Of a stretch of 64,000 bases of DNA, positions 7,509 through 16,955 are shown one piece after another (the stretch's first letter is position 1; each line of letters starts with the position of its first letter). The DNA is from Pseudomonas entomophila (GTDB lineage: Bacteria; Pseudomonadota; Gammaproteobacteria; Pseudomonadales; Pseudomonadaceae): the NCBI RefSeq assembly GCF_029193575.1, contig NZ_JARGCS010000037.1:43061-107060 (forward strand), read 5' to 3'. Made by a program: the position numbers and the translations under genes. A model generated the notes under the pieces. It did not search any database and had not been told where the DNA came from. It worked only from the letters and a program-made list of their open reading frames with translations.

Positions 7509-10061
7509 TCAGAACTGGTAGTCCACCTGCGCCAGCACGGTGCGCCCGGGCATGGGTTGCAGGAAGGTGTTGGTCGAGCCGGCCAGGCCGCTGACGAAAT
7601 TCAGCTCGTCGGTGACGTTGAGCACGCGCAGGGTCGCGCCCCACTGCGGCTGGCGGTAGTACAGGGCCAGGTCGAGGTTGTATGCGTCGGGCACCTTCAC
7701 GGTCTTGCTCAGGTTCAGGTACCAACTGCTGGTCCACCAGCCGGACAGCTCGACGCCAAAGCCCGAGTCGAAGCGGTAGTCGACATACCCGCCCGCGTTG
7801 TACTCGGGGATCTGCACCGCGTCGTAGCGCCCGGAAGGCCGCTGGTTGAGGCTGTTGTTGTCGCCGAATACCGTGCCGTTGTCGGGGATGAACCCGGCCG
7901 AGGCGAAGCCGGCCTGGCTGGTGAATTCGTTGTAGGCGCTGATGCGGCTGAGGTTCAGGCCGCCGCGCCAGTGCGCGTCCTGGTAGCGCACGGTCGCTTC
8001 CAGGCCGCGGACGATCAGGCGGGCGATATTGTTGTTGCTGTCCGGTGCCTGGTCACGGGCCTGGCGGTAGCCGGCCAGGGTGAAGAACAACTGCTCAGGC
8101 AGCGCCTCGACTTTCAGCCCCACCTCGTGCAGCACGCTCAGGCTCTGGAACGCCAGCGGGTTGAGCTGGTTGGCGCCGGCGCCGCTGCCCCAGCCCAGGC
8201 CGTTGGTGAAGAAGCCGGTGTTGACCGCCAGCGAGCGGTCGAAGGTGTAGTACAGGGTGCTGTTGTCGGTGGGCTTGACGTAGGGGCTGACCTGCACCGA
8301 GAACAGCCGGTAGTTGTCGCTGTCCTGGCGCGGGTTGCCGCCGTTGAGCACGAAGGGGTTCTCGATGCGTGCGTCGATCCAGCTGCGGCTGGCGCCGACG
8401 TTCAGGCCCACGCGCTCGCCGAAGCGCAGGTTGTGCTGGCTGAACAGGGTCTTGGTGGTCCAGGTACTGTCGGCGGTGTAGGGCGCCACCGATTCGGCGT
8501 ACAGGCCGTGCCCGGCCGGGTACATGGCCGGCAGGGCGAGCCAGCCGTAGTAGTTGGAGAATTGCGCCACGCCGGGCTGGCCGATCCACGCGCCGTTGCC
8601 ACCGGCGGGGTTGCGGTTGGCCAGGCCCAGCAGGTCGCCGGGGTTCTTCAGCGACGGGTCGAGGGTCAGGTCGTAGGCGTTGATGGTCGAGCCGAAGCTG
8701 TTGTTGGCGGCGATCGACTGGTTGGCCTCGCGGCGGTAGATCAACCCGCTGTTGCTGTCGTCAACGATATGCAGGCTGCCCAGCTGCCACTGGCCACGGG
8801 CGCGGAACTCGAAGCGGTTGTCGAAGATGTCGTCCTTGCCCTGCACCTGGAAGGCGCCGACCGCGTCGGTGCTGTCGGTGGAGTGCTGGTAGAAGGTGCT
8901 GTTGGCCAGGGTGATCGCCGGGGTCAGCTCGCCCTCCACGCGCAGCTGGGTGGTGAAGCGCCGCGAGCGGTTCTGGTCTTCGGCGCGCTGGCCGGTTTGC
9001 GACGACAGCGAGGTCAGGCCGTTGCCGGCCAGGCTCGGGTCGTAGACCCAGCCGCGCAGGCTGCCGGGGCTGGCCTGGGTGTTGGGCGAGGCGGCCTGGA
9101 AGCTGCCGTTGACCACCGCGTACTGGCCCTGGGCGTTGCGCTGGCGCTGCACCCAGCCGAGCACCTGGGCGTCGCTGGCGCCGGAGCTGAGCACCGGCGA
9201 CCACAGGGCGTTGCCGTTCTGGATGATCGGTGTGGCGCGGCCGGCGTAGTACTTGCCGTGGTCGACCAGGTCCTGGGTGGCGCGGTTCCAGCCGTGGGTG
9301 ATGTTGTAGTCGTAGTAGTCGTCGTAGGCGGCGTTCCAGTCCACCCGCAGGTGGTCGTTGCGAAACGCCAGGGCGCCGTAGAAGGCGTCGAAGTTGTTCT
9401 CGACGTTGTCGTAGAAATCCTCCTGGCGCTGGCGGGTGATGCTGACCCGGTAGGCCAGGGCGTCGCTGAGCGGGCCGGTGTGGTCGATGCTGAACTTCGT
9501 GGCATCGCGCGATTCGCCGTCGGGCACCCAGCTGCCGATCTCGCCGGAGAGCTTGGTGCGAAAGCGCTCGAAGTCGGGCTTCTTGCTCAGGTAGTTGACG
9601 TAGCCACCGCTGCCGCTGACCGAGCCGAAGGTCACCGAGGAGGGGCCGGCGACGATGTCGGCGCCTTCGTAGGCGTTGAAGTTGGCCGGGTGGCGCACGC
9701 CGTAGGCGCGCTGCCCGTCCTGGAACACCTCGCTGTTCTGCCCGCGCATCTGCGGGGCGATGCCGGCGTTCTGGCCGCCGCCGCGGGTGATGCCGGGGGC
9801 GTACTTGACCAGGTCGTCGGCACTGCGGATCGGGTCGCGGGCCAGTTGCTCGGCGTTGACCTGGGTGACCGAGCGTGGGGTGTCGAGCACCTTGGCTTCA
9901 AGGCCGCCGTAGATCGACGACGGTGGGCGGGTGGGCAGGGCGTCGTCGTCGGGTTGCTCGGCCTGGACGGTGACGGTTTGCAGGACGGTGTCGTCGGCCA
10001 GCAAGGGCGTGCTGGCCAGGGCCAGCAGGGCGAATGCGGGGTGCAGGGCTGCGCGGGGCAT
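7509..10061 (-). CDS. TonB-dependent outer-membrane receptor
   Basis: 850 residues: a signal peptide (MPRAALHPAFALLALASTPL), a plug domain (VLDTPRSVTQVNAEQLARDP, ADDLVKYAPGITRGGGQNAG, then YEGADIVAGPSSVTFGSVSG), and a long beta-barrel ending in the aromatic C-terminal residue of outer-membrane proteins (AQVDYQF). It takes up a large or scarce ligand using energy from TonB-ExbBD. The flanking flavin monooxygenases and solute-binding proteins suggest an organosulfur compound rather than iron (inference). No Fur-like site was recognised upstream. A REP element separates it from the solute-binding protein gene. Confidence 0.93.
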   Translation of the reverse strand: MPRAALHPAFALLALASTPLLADDTVLQTVTVQAEQPDDDALPTRPPSSIYGGLEAKVLDTPRSVTQVNAEQLARDPIRSADDLVKYAPGITRGGGQNAGIAPQMRGQNSEVFQDGQRAYGVRHPANFNAYEGADIVAGPSSVTFGSVSGSGGYVNYLSKKPDFERFRTKLSGEIGSWVPDGESRDATKFSIDHTGPLSDALAYRVSITRQRQEDFYDNVENNFDAFYGALAFRNDHLRVDWNAAYDDYYDYNITHGWNRATQDLVDHGKYYAGRATPIIQNGNALWSPVLSSGASDAQVLGWVQRQRNAQGQYAVVNGSFQAASPNTQASPGSLRGWVYDPSLAGNGLTSLSSQTGQRAEDQNRSRRFTTQLRVEGELTPAITLANSTFYQHSTDSTDAVGAFQVQGKDDIFDNRFEFRARGQWQLGSLHIVDDSNSGLIYRREANQSIAANNSFGSTINAYDLTLDPSLKNPGDLLGLANRNPAGGNGAWIGQPGVAQFSNYYGWLALPAMYPAGHGLYAESVAPYTADSTWTTKTLFSQHNLRFGERVGLNVGASRSWIDARIENPFVLNGGNPRQDSDNYRLFSVQVSPYVKPTDNSTLYYTFDRSLAVNTGFFTNGLGWGSGAGANQLNPLAFQSLSVLHEVGLKVEALPEQLFFTLAGYRQARDQAPDSNNNIARLIVRGLEATVRYQDAHWRGGLNLSRISAYNEFTSQAGFASAGFIPDNGTVFGDNNSLNQRPSGRYDAVQIPEYNAGGYVDYRFDSGFGVELSGWWTSSWYLNLSKTVKVPDAYNLDLALYYRQPQWGATLRVLNVTDELNFVSGLAGSTNTFLQPMPGRTVLAQVDYQF

Positions 10062-10150
10062 GGGATGGGCCTCGTTCGGGTAGGGTGGAGTGGGGGTGGG
10101 GCGCAGCCGCGCCTGCGGTTGTCTTTGGGGTTTTTGTGGGGGAGTGTGCC

Positions 10151-10193
10151 GGCCCTATGGCGGGGCAAGCCGGCTCCTACAAGTGATAGGGCC
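10151..10193. repeat. REP hairpin
   Basis: GGCCCTATGGCGGGGCAAGC ... GATAGGGCC, a single REP element between the end of the solute-binding protein gene and the start of the TonB receptor gene. It may limit read-through between two parts of the cluster. Confidence 0.75.
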
Positions 10194-10211
10194 GGCCCAG
10201 GCAGCGCACGC

Positions 10212-11765
10212 TCATGACTTGAGCCACAGGCGCTCGAACCGCCAGGTGCTGAACAGCGAGCGCTCCGCCTGCGCCCCGCCGACCCGGCTGCTGACACTGT
10301 CGAGCAGGTCGGCATAGCCCCAGATCAGCATCCCGCCACGCTGGTACTGAATCTGCTGCGCCCGGTGCACCAGCGCCTTGCGCTTTTCCAGGTCCGGCTG
10401 GGCCATGGCGGCGAGGAACACCTCGCTGAACTCCGCGTCCTTGAAGTGGGTCTTGTTGGCCACCGCGAACGGCGCGTCGGTGTGGATGGCGCTGGCCAGG
10501 AACGGCGCGCCGATGCTGCCACCGGTGCTCAGGGTCCAGTCGTCGCGTTGCGGGCCCTGGAAGGTCGCCAGGTCCACCTGGCGCACCTTGAGCGTCACGC
10601 CGACGCGCTTGGCCTGCTCGGCCAGCACCAGCGCCGAGGCCAGCCCTGGCCCCGGCGTGGTCACCAGCTCCACCTCCAGTTGCTCCTGCCCCGCCTCCTT
10701 GAGCAACTGCATCGCCCGCTGCGGGTCGTGCGGGCGCGGGCCGAGGGCGCTGTTGAAGGTCGGGTCGAACGGCGCGTACAGGTCGTTCGCCACCCGGCCC
10801 TGGCCATTGAGCGCGCGGCGCACCAGTTCCTCGCGGTCGGCCAGCAGGCGAAACGCCTCGCGCACCCGTGGGTCGTCGAACGGCGCCTTGGCGGTGTTCA
10901 TGTCGAACGACAGCCAGTTGCCGCTCACCGACGTGAGCAGTTGCAGGCGCGGGTCGGCCTGCAGCACTTGCAGGTGCTCGGTGGACATCACATTGGCCAT
11001 GTCGATCTGCCCGGCGCGCAGGGCCGCCAGGCGCCCGGTCTGGTCCTTGAAGTCGATGATCTCCAGCTCGTCGGCGTAGGGTTTGCCGGGCTTGAAGTAG
11101 TTGTCGAAGCGGGTGAACAGCGAGCGTTGCCCGGGGGTGAAGCTTTTGAGCTTGTAGGGGCCGGCGCCCACCGGGTTGGTGACGGGGTGGTAGTCCACCG
11201 GCACGATGCCGCCGAAGTTCACCCAGGTCTCGGGCAGCGGCAGGTAGCTGCGCCCGCCCTTGAAGCCCAGGCGCACGGTGCGCGCGTCGAGCTTTTGCAA
11301 ATGGTCGCGGTCGACCCAGTGCAGCAGCGCCGCGTAGGGCGAGGCCAACTGTGGGTCGGTGAGGCGGCGGATGGAGAAGATCAGGTCGTCGGCGTCGATG
11401 GTCTTGCCGTGGTGGAACTCCAGGCCCGGTTGCAGGCGCAGGGTCCACTCGCTGGCATCGGCATTGGGCTCGGCGAACTCGGCCAGGGCCAGGCGCGGTT
11501 GCATCTGCTCGTCCCACTCCCACAGCTTGCTGTACAGCGCGAAGCCGCGCACGATGCCGCCGCCGATCGGCTTGTGGGCGTCGAGGTTGCTGCTCTGGTT
11601 GCCGTCGATGATGCCCAGGCGCAGGCGCCCGCCGTGGCGCGGCTGGTCGGCCACGGCGCCGCCGGGGGTGTCGCTGGGGCCGCAACCGGCCAGCAGCCCG
11701 CCGGCCAGTACGCCAGCGTGGCCGAGGAAGCGGCGCCGGCTCAAGGGGTAACCGTCCCTGGTCAT
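10212..11765 (-). CDS. SBP_bac_5 ABC solute-binding lipoprotein with Tat signal
   Basis: 517 residues. The N-terminus carries a twin-arginine signal (LSRRRFLGHAG) followed by a lipobox (GGLLAGC), so the mature protein is probably a Tat-exported lipoprotein. The rest is the dipeptide/oligopeptide-binding (family 5) fold: RLRLGIIDGNQSSNLDAHKP, LQPGLEFHHGKTIDADDLIF, NPVGAGPYKLKSF, and DPRVREAFRLLADREELVRR. No permease or ATPase gene lies beside it, so it must borrow one from elsewhere or act as a carrier. It is tightly linked to the monooxygenase gene (4-bp gap). Confidence 0.9.
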   Translation of the reverse strand: MTRDGYPLSRRRFLGHAGVLAGGLLAGCGPSDTPGGAVADQPRHGGRLRLGIIDGNQSSNLDAHKPIGGGIVRGFALYSKLWEWDEQMQPRLALAEFAEPNADASEWTLRLQPGLEFHHGKTIDADDLIFSIRRLTDPQLASPYAALLHWVDRDHLQKLDARTVRLGFKGGRSYLPLPETWVNFGGIVPVDYHPVTNPVGAGPYKLKSFTPGQRSLFTRFDNYFKPGKPYADELEIIDFKDQTGRLAALRAGQIDMANVMSTEHLQVLQADPRLQLLTSVSGNWLSFDMNTAKAPFDDPRVREAFRLLADREELVRRALNGQGRVANDLYAPFDPTFNSALGPRPHDPQRAMQLLKEAGQEQLEVELVTTPGPGLASALVLAEQAKRVGVTLKVRQVDLATFQGPQRDDWTLSTGGSIGAPFLASAIHTDAPFAVANKTHFKDAEFSEVFLAAMAQPDLEKRKALVHRAQQIQYQRGGMLIWGYADLLDSVSSRVGGAQAERSLFSTWRFERLWLKS

Positions 11766-11769
11766 GGCG

Positions 11770-12969
11770 TCAGGCTCCGTTGGCGGCGTGCAGTTGCACG
11801 GGGTTGGCCGGCAGGCGGGCGAGGGCGGCGCGCTCGCCGCGAAAGTGCGGCAGGATGTGCTCGCCGAGGCGGTAGGCCTCTTCCAGGTGCGGGTAGCCGG
11901 CGAGGAAGAACAGCTCGATGCCGATGGCGTTGTACTCGCGGATGCGCGCCACCACGTTGGCATAGCTGCCCACCAGCGCGCAGCCTGGCGGGATGCCGAT
12001 GTAGCCGAAGCCGGTCCAGACGTTGGGGTGGATGAAGAAGTCGTCGATGCTCGGCGTATCGCCCTTGTCGGCGAAGCCCTGCTCGTAGCTGAGCTTGCGC
12101 GCGGTGCGCAGGCCGGCGTGGGCGGCGCGGGCCTTGACCGCGCCCTTGGCGATGCCTTCGTCGAAGAAACGCTGGGCTTCGGCGCGGGCGGCGTCTTCGG
12201 TGTCGCGGGCGATCACGTCGATGGACAGGCCGAAGCGGATGTCGCTGCGCCCATGCTTGAGCGCACGCTCGCGGATGTCGGCGATCAGCGCGGTGATCTC
12301 GTCGGGGTGCTCGGCGCGCATCAGGTAGAAGTCGGCGTGCTTGGCGGCGAACTCGCGCGCCGCGATCGACGAGCCAGCGGTGCAGATCAGCGGCAGCTCG
12401 GCCTTCTTCAGCGGGCCGCGCAGGCCGCCGCCGTCGGCGCGGTAGTACTTGCCCTGGTAATGGAAATTTTCGTTGTGCCAGTAGCCCTTGACCACGTCCA
12501 TGAACTCGATGGCGCGCTCATAGCGGTCGTCATGGCTTTCGAAGTCGCCGACCTGGCGCTGGATGGCGTCCGAGCCGCCGTTGATGATGTTCCACACCAA
12601 GCGATTGCCGGTGGCGCGCTGGTAGGTGGCGGCCTGCTGCACCGCGACCCAGGGCGTGTAGTGGTAAGGCTGGAAGGCGGTGACGAATTTCAGCGTGCGG
12701 GTCTCGCGGGCCAGCAGCGAGCACACCGTCCACGGCTCTTCGCCGCTGGGCGCGTTGACCATCAGCGCGCCACCGAAGCCGTTGATCTCGGCGGCGCGGG
12801 CTACCTGGCCGAGGTAGTCGATGTAGGTGAAGTGGTCGCCCACGGCGAAGCCCGAAACGGCGCCGGTGCTCGGCCCGCCGGGGTGCCAGTCGCCGCGGTT
12901 GCGGCTGTCGCCGGGAAGGAACTGGGTTTCGCCGTGCAGGGGCAGGCGGGTGAAGAATTCGATGCTCAT
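11770..12969 (-). CDS. LLM-class flavin-dependent monooxygenase (alkanesulfonate type)
   Basis: 399 residues of the SsuD-type luciferase-like family: MSIEFFTRLPLHGETQFLPG, EINGFGGALMVNAPSGEEPW, and the conserved RLVWNIINGGSD and AAKHADFYLMRAEHPDEI stretches. Such enzymes use FMNH2 supplied by a separate reductase to cleave C-S bonds; no reductase gene is visible in this cluster. It is longer and clearly different from the other LLM enzyme at 6391-7479, so the cluster may attack two substrates or two successive steps. Confidence 0.9.
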   Translation of the reverse strand: MSIEFFTRLPLHGETQFLPGDSRNRGDWHPGGPSTGAVSGFAVGDHFTYIDYLGQVARAAEINGFGGALMVNAPSGEEPWTVCSLLARETRTLKFVTAFQPYHYTPWVAVQQAATYQRATGNRLVWNIINGGSDAIQRQVGDFESHDDRYERAIEFMDVVKGYWHNENFHYQGKYYRADGGGLRGPLKKAELPLICTAGSSIAAREFAAKHADFYLMRAEHPDEITALIADIRERALKHGRSDIRFGLSIDVIARDTEDAARAEAQRFFDEGIAKGAVKARAAHAGLRTARKLSYEQGFADKGDTPSIDDFFIHPNVWTGFGYIGIPPGCALVGSYANVVARIREYNAIGIELFFLAGYPHLEEAYRLGEHILPHFRGERAALARLPANPVQLHAANGA

Positions 12970-12982
12970 GGCGGGCCTTCCT

Positions 12983-14206
12983 TCAACGAACGACGGGGTT
13001 GCAGATCGGGGTGACGGGTTGGCCGTTGATCACCTTGTGGGCGAAGGGGATCGAGTCCTTGAGCGAGGCGTTGACCGTCTCGCTGTGGCCCAGGCCCTTG
13101 TACAGGTGGCCTTCGACCACGGAGCCGGCGTTGCAGGCGTCCTGCATCAGCTTGGCCTGGCTGGCGGCGGTGGGCGTCTGGTCCTCGGCGCCGGTGCCGA
13201 TGAAGATCGGCTCGGCCAGCTTCAGGGTCGGGTAGGACACCTGCGCCAGCCATGGCTTGAGTTGGTCGCCCTGGTAGGGCTTCTTGGCGTTGGCGGTGGT
13301 CAGGCCGGCGCCGACCACATCGCTGACCAACGACGACAGGCAACTGCTGCGGGCCTGTTCGAACAGGGGCAGGGCCTTGTCGGTGTAGTGGTCGCGTGGG
13401 TCGATGCTGGGGTCGTACTGCTGCGCGGCGAGCAGGGTGTAGAAACCGTAGGCCAGGGCTGGGTCGACCTTGTCCTGGTCTTGCTCGCCGACGTTCTTCG
13501 AGCCGACGGTGTAGATCACCCCCGTGCCGATGCTGCCCTTCACGCCCAGCTCCGGTGCGTAGGTGGCGGCGTAGGCGCCTGCGGCGAAGGCCCCGGCACC
13601 GCCCTGGGACTGGCCGATGATCAGTACCTTGTCGGCCAGGTTCGGCACGCCCTGCACCACGGCGCGCGCGGCGTCGAGGATGCCGTAGGCGGCCATGCGG
13701 TTGTTCAGCAGTGGGTGGCCGCCGGGCACGCCCAGGCCCTGGTAGTCGGTGGCGACGATGGCGAAGCCTTCGTCGAGCCAGCGGTTGAGGTATTGCACGT
13801 CACGGTATGAGCGCCCGGCCCAGGACGGCGCGCAAATGTCGGCGATGCCCACGGTGCCGTGACCCCAGCTCGCCACCGGCCAACCGCCGGCGGGCGCCTT
13901 GCCCTTGGGGATGAACAGCGCGCCGGAGACCACGATCGGGGTCTTGCCGTCGATGCCGTCGAGGGAGGTGTAGAGGATGCGCTGGGCGCTGGCGGCGTTG
14001 GGCAGGCTCAGGGCCTTGTCCAGCGGCTCGCTGCGCAGCAGCTTGCCGGGCGTGGCGGGTATCGCCTGGCTCCAGGTGTAGAAGGCCGAGACGCGGCCGT
14101 CGCCTTGCTGCGGGTCGGGCTTGGGCGCGAAGGTCTCGGCGGCCATCACGCCGATGGACAAGGCCAGGGCGCTGAGGCCGAAGACGAGGGTAGCGGGCAG
14201 TTTCAT
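12983..14206 (-). CDS. secreted alpha/beta hydrolase, secretory-lipase family
   Basis: 407 residues with a signal peptide (MKLPATLVFGLSALALSIGV). The nucleophile elbow is IGQSQGGAG (GxSxG, about residue 195), the candidate catalytic histidine is in LGHSE near the C-terminus, and WPVASWGHGTVG supplies the oxyanion region. The fold resembles the secretory lipase (LIP) family. It lies in the middle of the sulfur cluster, so it probably releases a usable acid or alcohol from an ester, for example a sulfate or sulfonate ester (inference). Confidence 0.85.
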   Translation of the reverse strand: MKLPATLVFGLSALALSIGVMAAETFAPKPDPQQGDGRVSAFYTWSQAIPATPGKLLRSEPLDKALSLPNAASAQRILYTSLDGIDGKTPIVVSGALFIPKGKAPAGGWPVASWGHGTVGIADICAPSWAGRSYRDVQYLNRWLDEGFAIVATDYQGLGVPGGHPLLNNRMAAYGILDAARAVVQGVPNLADKVLIIGQSQGGAGAFAAGAYAATYAPELGVKGSIGTGVIYTVGSKNVGEQDQDKVDPALAYGFYTLLAAQQYDPSIDPRDHYTDKALPLFEQARSSCLSSLVSDVVGAGLTTANAKKPYQGDQLKPWLAQVSYPTLKLAEPIFIGTGAEDQTPTAASQAKLMQDACNAGSVVEGHLYKGLGHSETVNASLKDSIPFAHKVINGQPVTPICNPVVR

Positions 14207-14228
14207 GGACGGTTCTCTCGAAGGGGGT

Positions 14229-15302
14229 TCAGGGTTGTTGGCTGAGCGGCTGGCCGAGGGTCGGCCAGTAGCCGGTCAGCTGCAGGTCTTGCAGGGCCTG
14301 GCGGGTGAACTGGGTGGCGAGGTCCTGGCGGATGTCGTAGGGCGCGCGGATCAGGCGGTTGTCCAGGGCGTACTGGGCCAGGGCCTGGTAGTGGGCGCGG
14401 AGTTGGGCATCGCTCTTCGGGGCCCAGCGTGCCTTCCAGGCCACCGGGTCGTCCTGGTCGTCGCGGCGCAGCACGCTCTCGGCGATGCCGGCGCGCGAGG
14501 ACAGGGCGTAGTAGGCGTCGCGGTTCTGCTCCTGGGAAATCCACCAGGCGGCCTTGACCCAGGCGGTGGCCACCAGTTGGGTGAGGTCCGGATGCTGCTG
14601 GGCGAAGCGATCGGTGCTCCACAGGTCGGAGACCAGGCGCCAGTCGTCGGCGCCCTGCTTGGTCGACCAGAGGATGCGCGCCACGCCCTTGTCTTCGAGG
14701 GCATAGGCTTCGTTGAGCAGCACTGCCGCGTCGACCTTGCCGGCCGAGACCGCCGCGGCGCCGACCTGCGGGTTGAGGTTGGCAATCTTGAAGTCGTCCA
14801 GGGTCAGGCTCTGGCTATGCAGGTAGTTGCTGAAGGCGAACTCCCACGGCCGGCCACGGTGCAGAGCCAGGCGCTTGCCCTTGAGGTCCTGGAGGCTGCG
14901 CACGGGTGAGCCCGCAGGCACCACCAGGTAGATGTTGCTGCCGCTGCCGCCGGGCACGATCAGCTTGCCCGGCACGCCGCCCGCGCCGGCGATCACCGAG
15001 GGCAGGTCGCCGCGCACGGCGAAGTCCAGGCTGTCGTTGCTGAAACCTTCGTTGATCTGCGGGCCGGCGCCGGCGTGGGGCAGGGCGACCCATTGCAGCT
15101 TGACGCCGCGCTGGGCCAGTTGCTGTTCGAGCCAGCCTTCTTCGATCACCCGCCCAGGGATGCCGCCGAACACCGGCGCGCCGCCCTGGGTGAAGGCGAC
15201 GATGGCGATGCGCACGGCCGGTGGGGTGTCGGCGGCGAGGGTGGTGAAACTCAGTAGCAGGCCGGTGAGCAGGGCCAGGGCGTGACGCCAGGGGTTGTTC
15301 AT
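14229..15302 (-). CDS. SsuA/TauA-like periplasmic solute-binding protein
   Basis: 357 residues, with signal peptide MNNPWRHALALLTGLLLSFT followed by AADTPPAVRIAIVAF. The rest matches the aliphatic-sulfonate/nitrate binding fold: GWLEQQLAQRGVKLQW, DFAVRGDLPSVIAGAG, LQDLKGKRLALHRG, GKVDAAVLLNEAY. No matching ABC permease/ATPase gene is adjacent. It is the first gene of the leftward cluster and is preceded by a possible sigma-54 promoter, consistent with control by the divergent activator. Confidence 0.88.
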   Translation of the reverse strand: MNNPWRHALALLTGLLLSFTTLAADTPPAVRIAIVAFTQGGAPVFGGIPGRVIEEGWLEQQLAQRGVKLQWVALPHAGAGPQINEGFSNDSLDFAVRGDLPSVIAGAGGVPGKLIVPGGSGSNIYLVVPAGSPVRSLQDLKGKRLALHRGRPWEFAFSNYLHSQSLTLDDFKIANLNPQVGAAAVSAGKVDAAVLLNEAYALEDKGVARILWSTKQGADDWRLVSDLWSTDRFAQQHPDLTQLVATAWVKAAWWISQEQNRDAYYALSSRAGIAESVLRRDDQDDPVAWKARWAPKSDAQLRAHYQALAQYALDNRLIRAPYDIRQDLATQFTRQALQDLQLTGYWPTLGQPLSQQP

Positions 15303-15380
15303 GTGCGGCTCCAGGAGGTGGTGGTGGGGCCGGGGCCGCACCGCAGCCCCAACCGCCAACAGGGCGTTACACCCCCTTGA

Positions 15381-15395
15381 GCGAAATGCATGCCA
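15381..15395 (-). promoter_or_regulatory. possible sigma-54 promoter
   Basis: On the minus strand, TGGCATGCATTTCGC matches the TGGCAC-N5-TTGC consensus at the invariant GG and GC with correct spacing. It lies about 79 bp upstream of the solute-binding protein start. A sigma-54 activator gene diverges from the same region. Confidence 0.45.
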
Positions 15396-15537
15396 GCGTT
15401 TCACAAAACACCCTGCAGGCCACGCGGCACAAGGCCTTTAGCTTGCGCCTCGGCTGTCGCCCCAGCCCTCGACTGCTGATCCCCACGCAGGCCACTGCTG
15501 CCCGGTTGCTGCTCCAGCAGCAGCCGAGGTGTTGATT

Positions 15538-15562
15538 TTTCGAATATGCAAATTTCGAATAT
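15538..15562. repeat. tandem TTTCGAATAT repeats
   Basis: TTTCGAATAT occurs at 15538-15547 and 15553-15562, a spacing of 15 bp, inside the AT-rich segment before the activator gene. Each copy has a TTCGAA palindrome. It may be an operator for a regulator of this cluster. Confidence 0.4.
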
Positions 15563-15641
15563 ATAAATATTTATTAATAATTTTTGGGTCTAAATTTATT
15601 GGTGCACTATGAGGGCGCGCTTCAACTGCCAGGAATGCACC

Positions 15642-16706
<1,065 letters not shown>

Positions 16707-16816
16707 CGGCGTGATTGCGGGGTGGTTGCCGAGGGTATGTCGTTAGTTTTTTAGCGCTCTCAAGATCAAGCGTACGCTTTGCGCCCACGCACCAAAGCGA
16801 AGCCACTAGCTCGAAA

Positions 16817-16837
16817 AGAGGGCGCAATCGCCCCTCT
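16817..16837. terminator. hairpin downstream of activator gene
   Basis: AGAGGGCG-caat-CGCCCCTCT forms a stem with one bulged base, about 110 bp after the activator stop. It has no T-run, so termination is uncertain. Confidence 0.35.
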
Positions 16838-16900
16838 GAACCACCTCAAAAGAACCCCTAAAACTCAATAACCATATGATTTAAAAGCCAAATAAGACAT

Positions 16901-16916
16901 TGGCACACTCCTTGTT
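16901..16916 (+). promoter_or_regulatory. sigma-54-like promoter of the urea operon
   Basis: TGGCACACTCCTTGTT has a perfect -24 half (TGGCAC) and a near-perfect -12 half (TTGT for TTGC) at correct spacing. It ends 39 bp before the allophanate hydrolase start. Nitrogen control through NtrC would fit urea use (inference). Confidence 0.5.
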
Positions 16917-16955
16917 ACGTGCTCCATCAACTTGGATACAAGATGGAACACAAAC

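Larger units (their letters stand above)
15303..15641. other. divergent intergenic region, very AT-rich on the activator side
   Basis: 339 bp without a gene. The left half holds a sigma-54-like -24/-12 element for the leftward cluster. The right half (15532-15600) is strikingly AT-rich against the surrounding GC-rich sequence and contains a duplicated TTTCGAATAT. No RNA gene or ORF was recognised. Confidence 0.6.

Noticed and set aside
16707..16955. Guanidine riboswitch before the urea carboxylase operon
   Set aside because: I could not find the conserved guanidine-I core motifs; the leader holds a sigma-54-like promoter close to the start and carboxyguanidine deiminase genes are absent.
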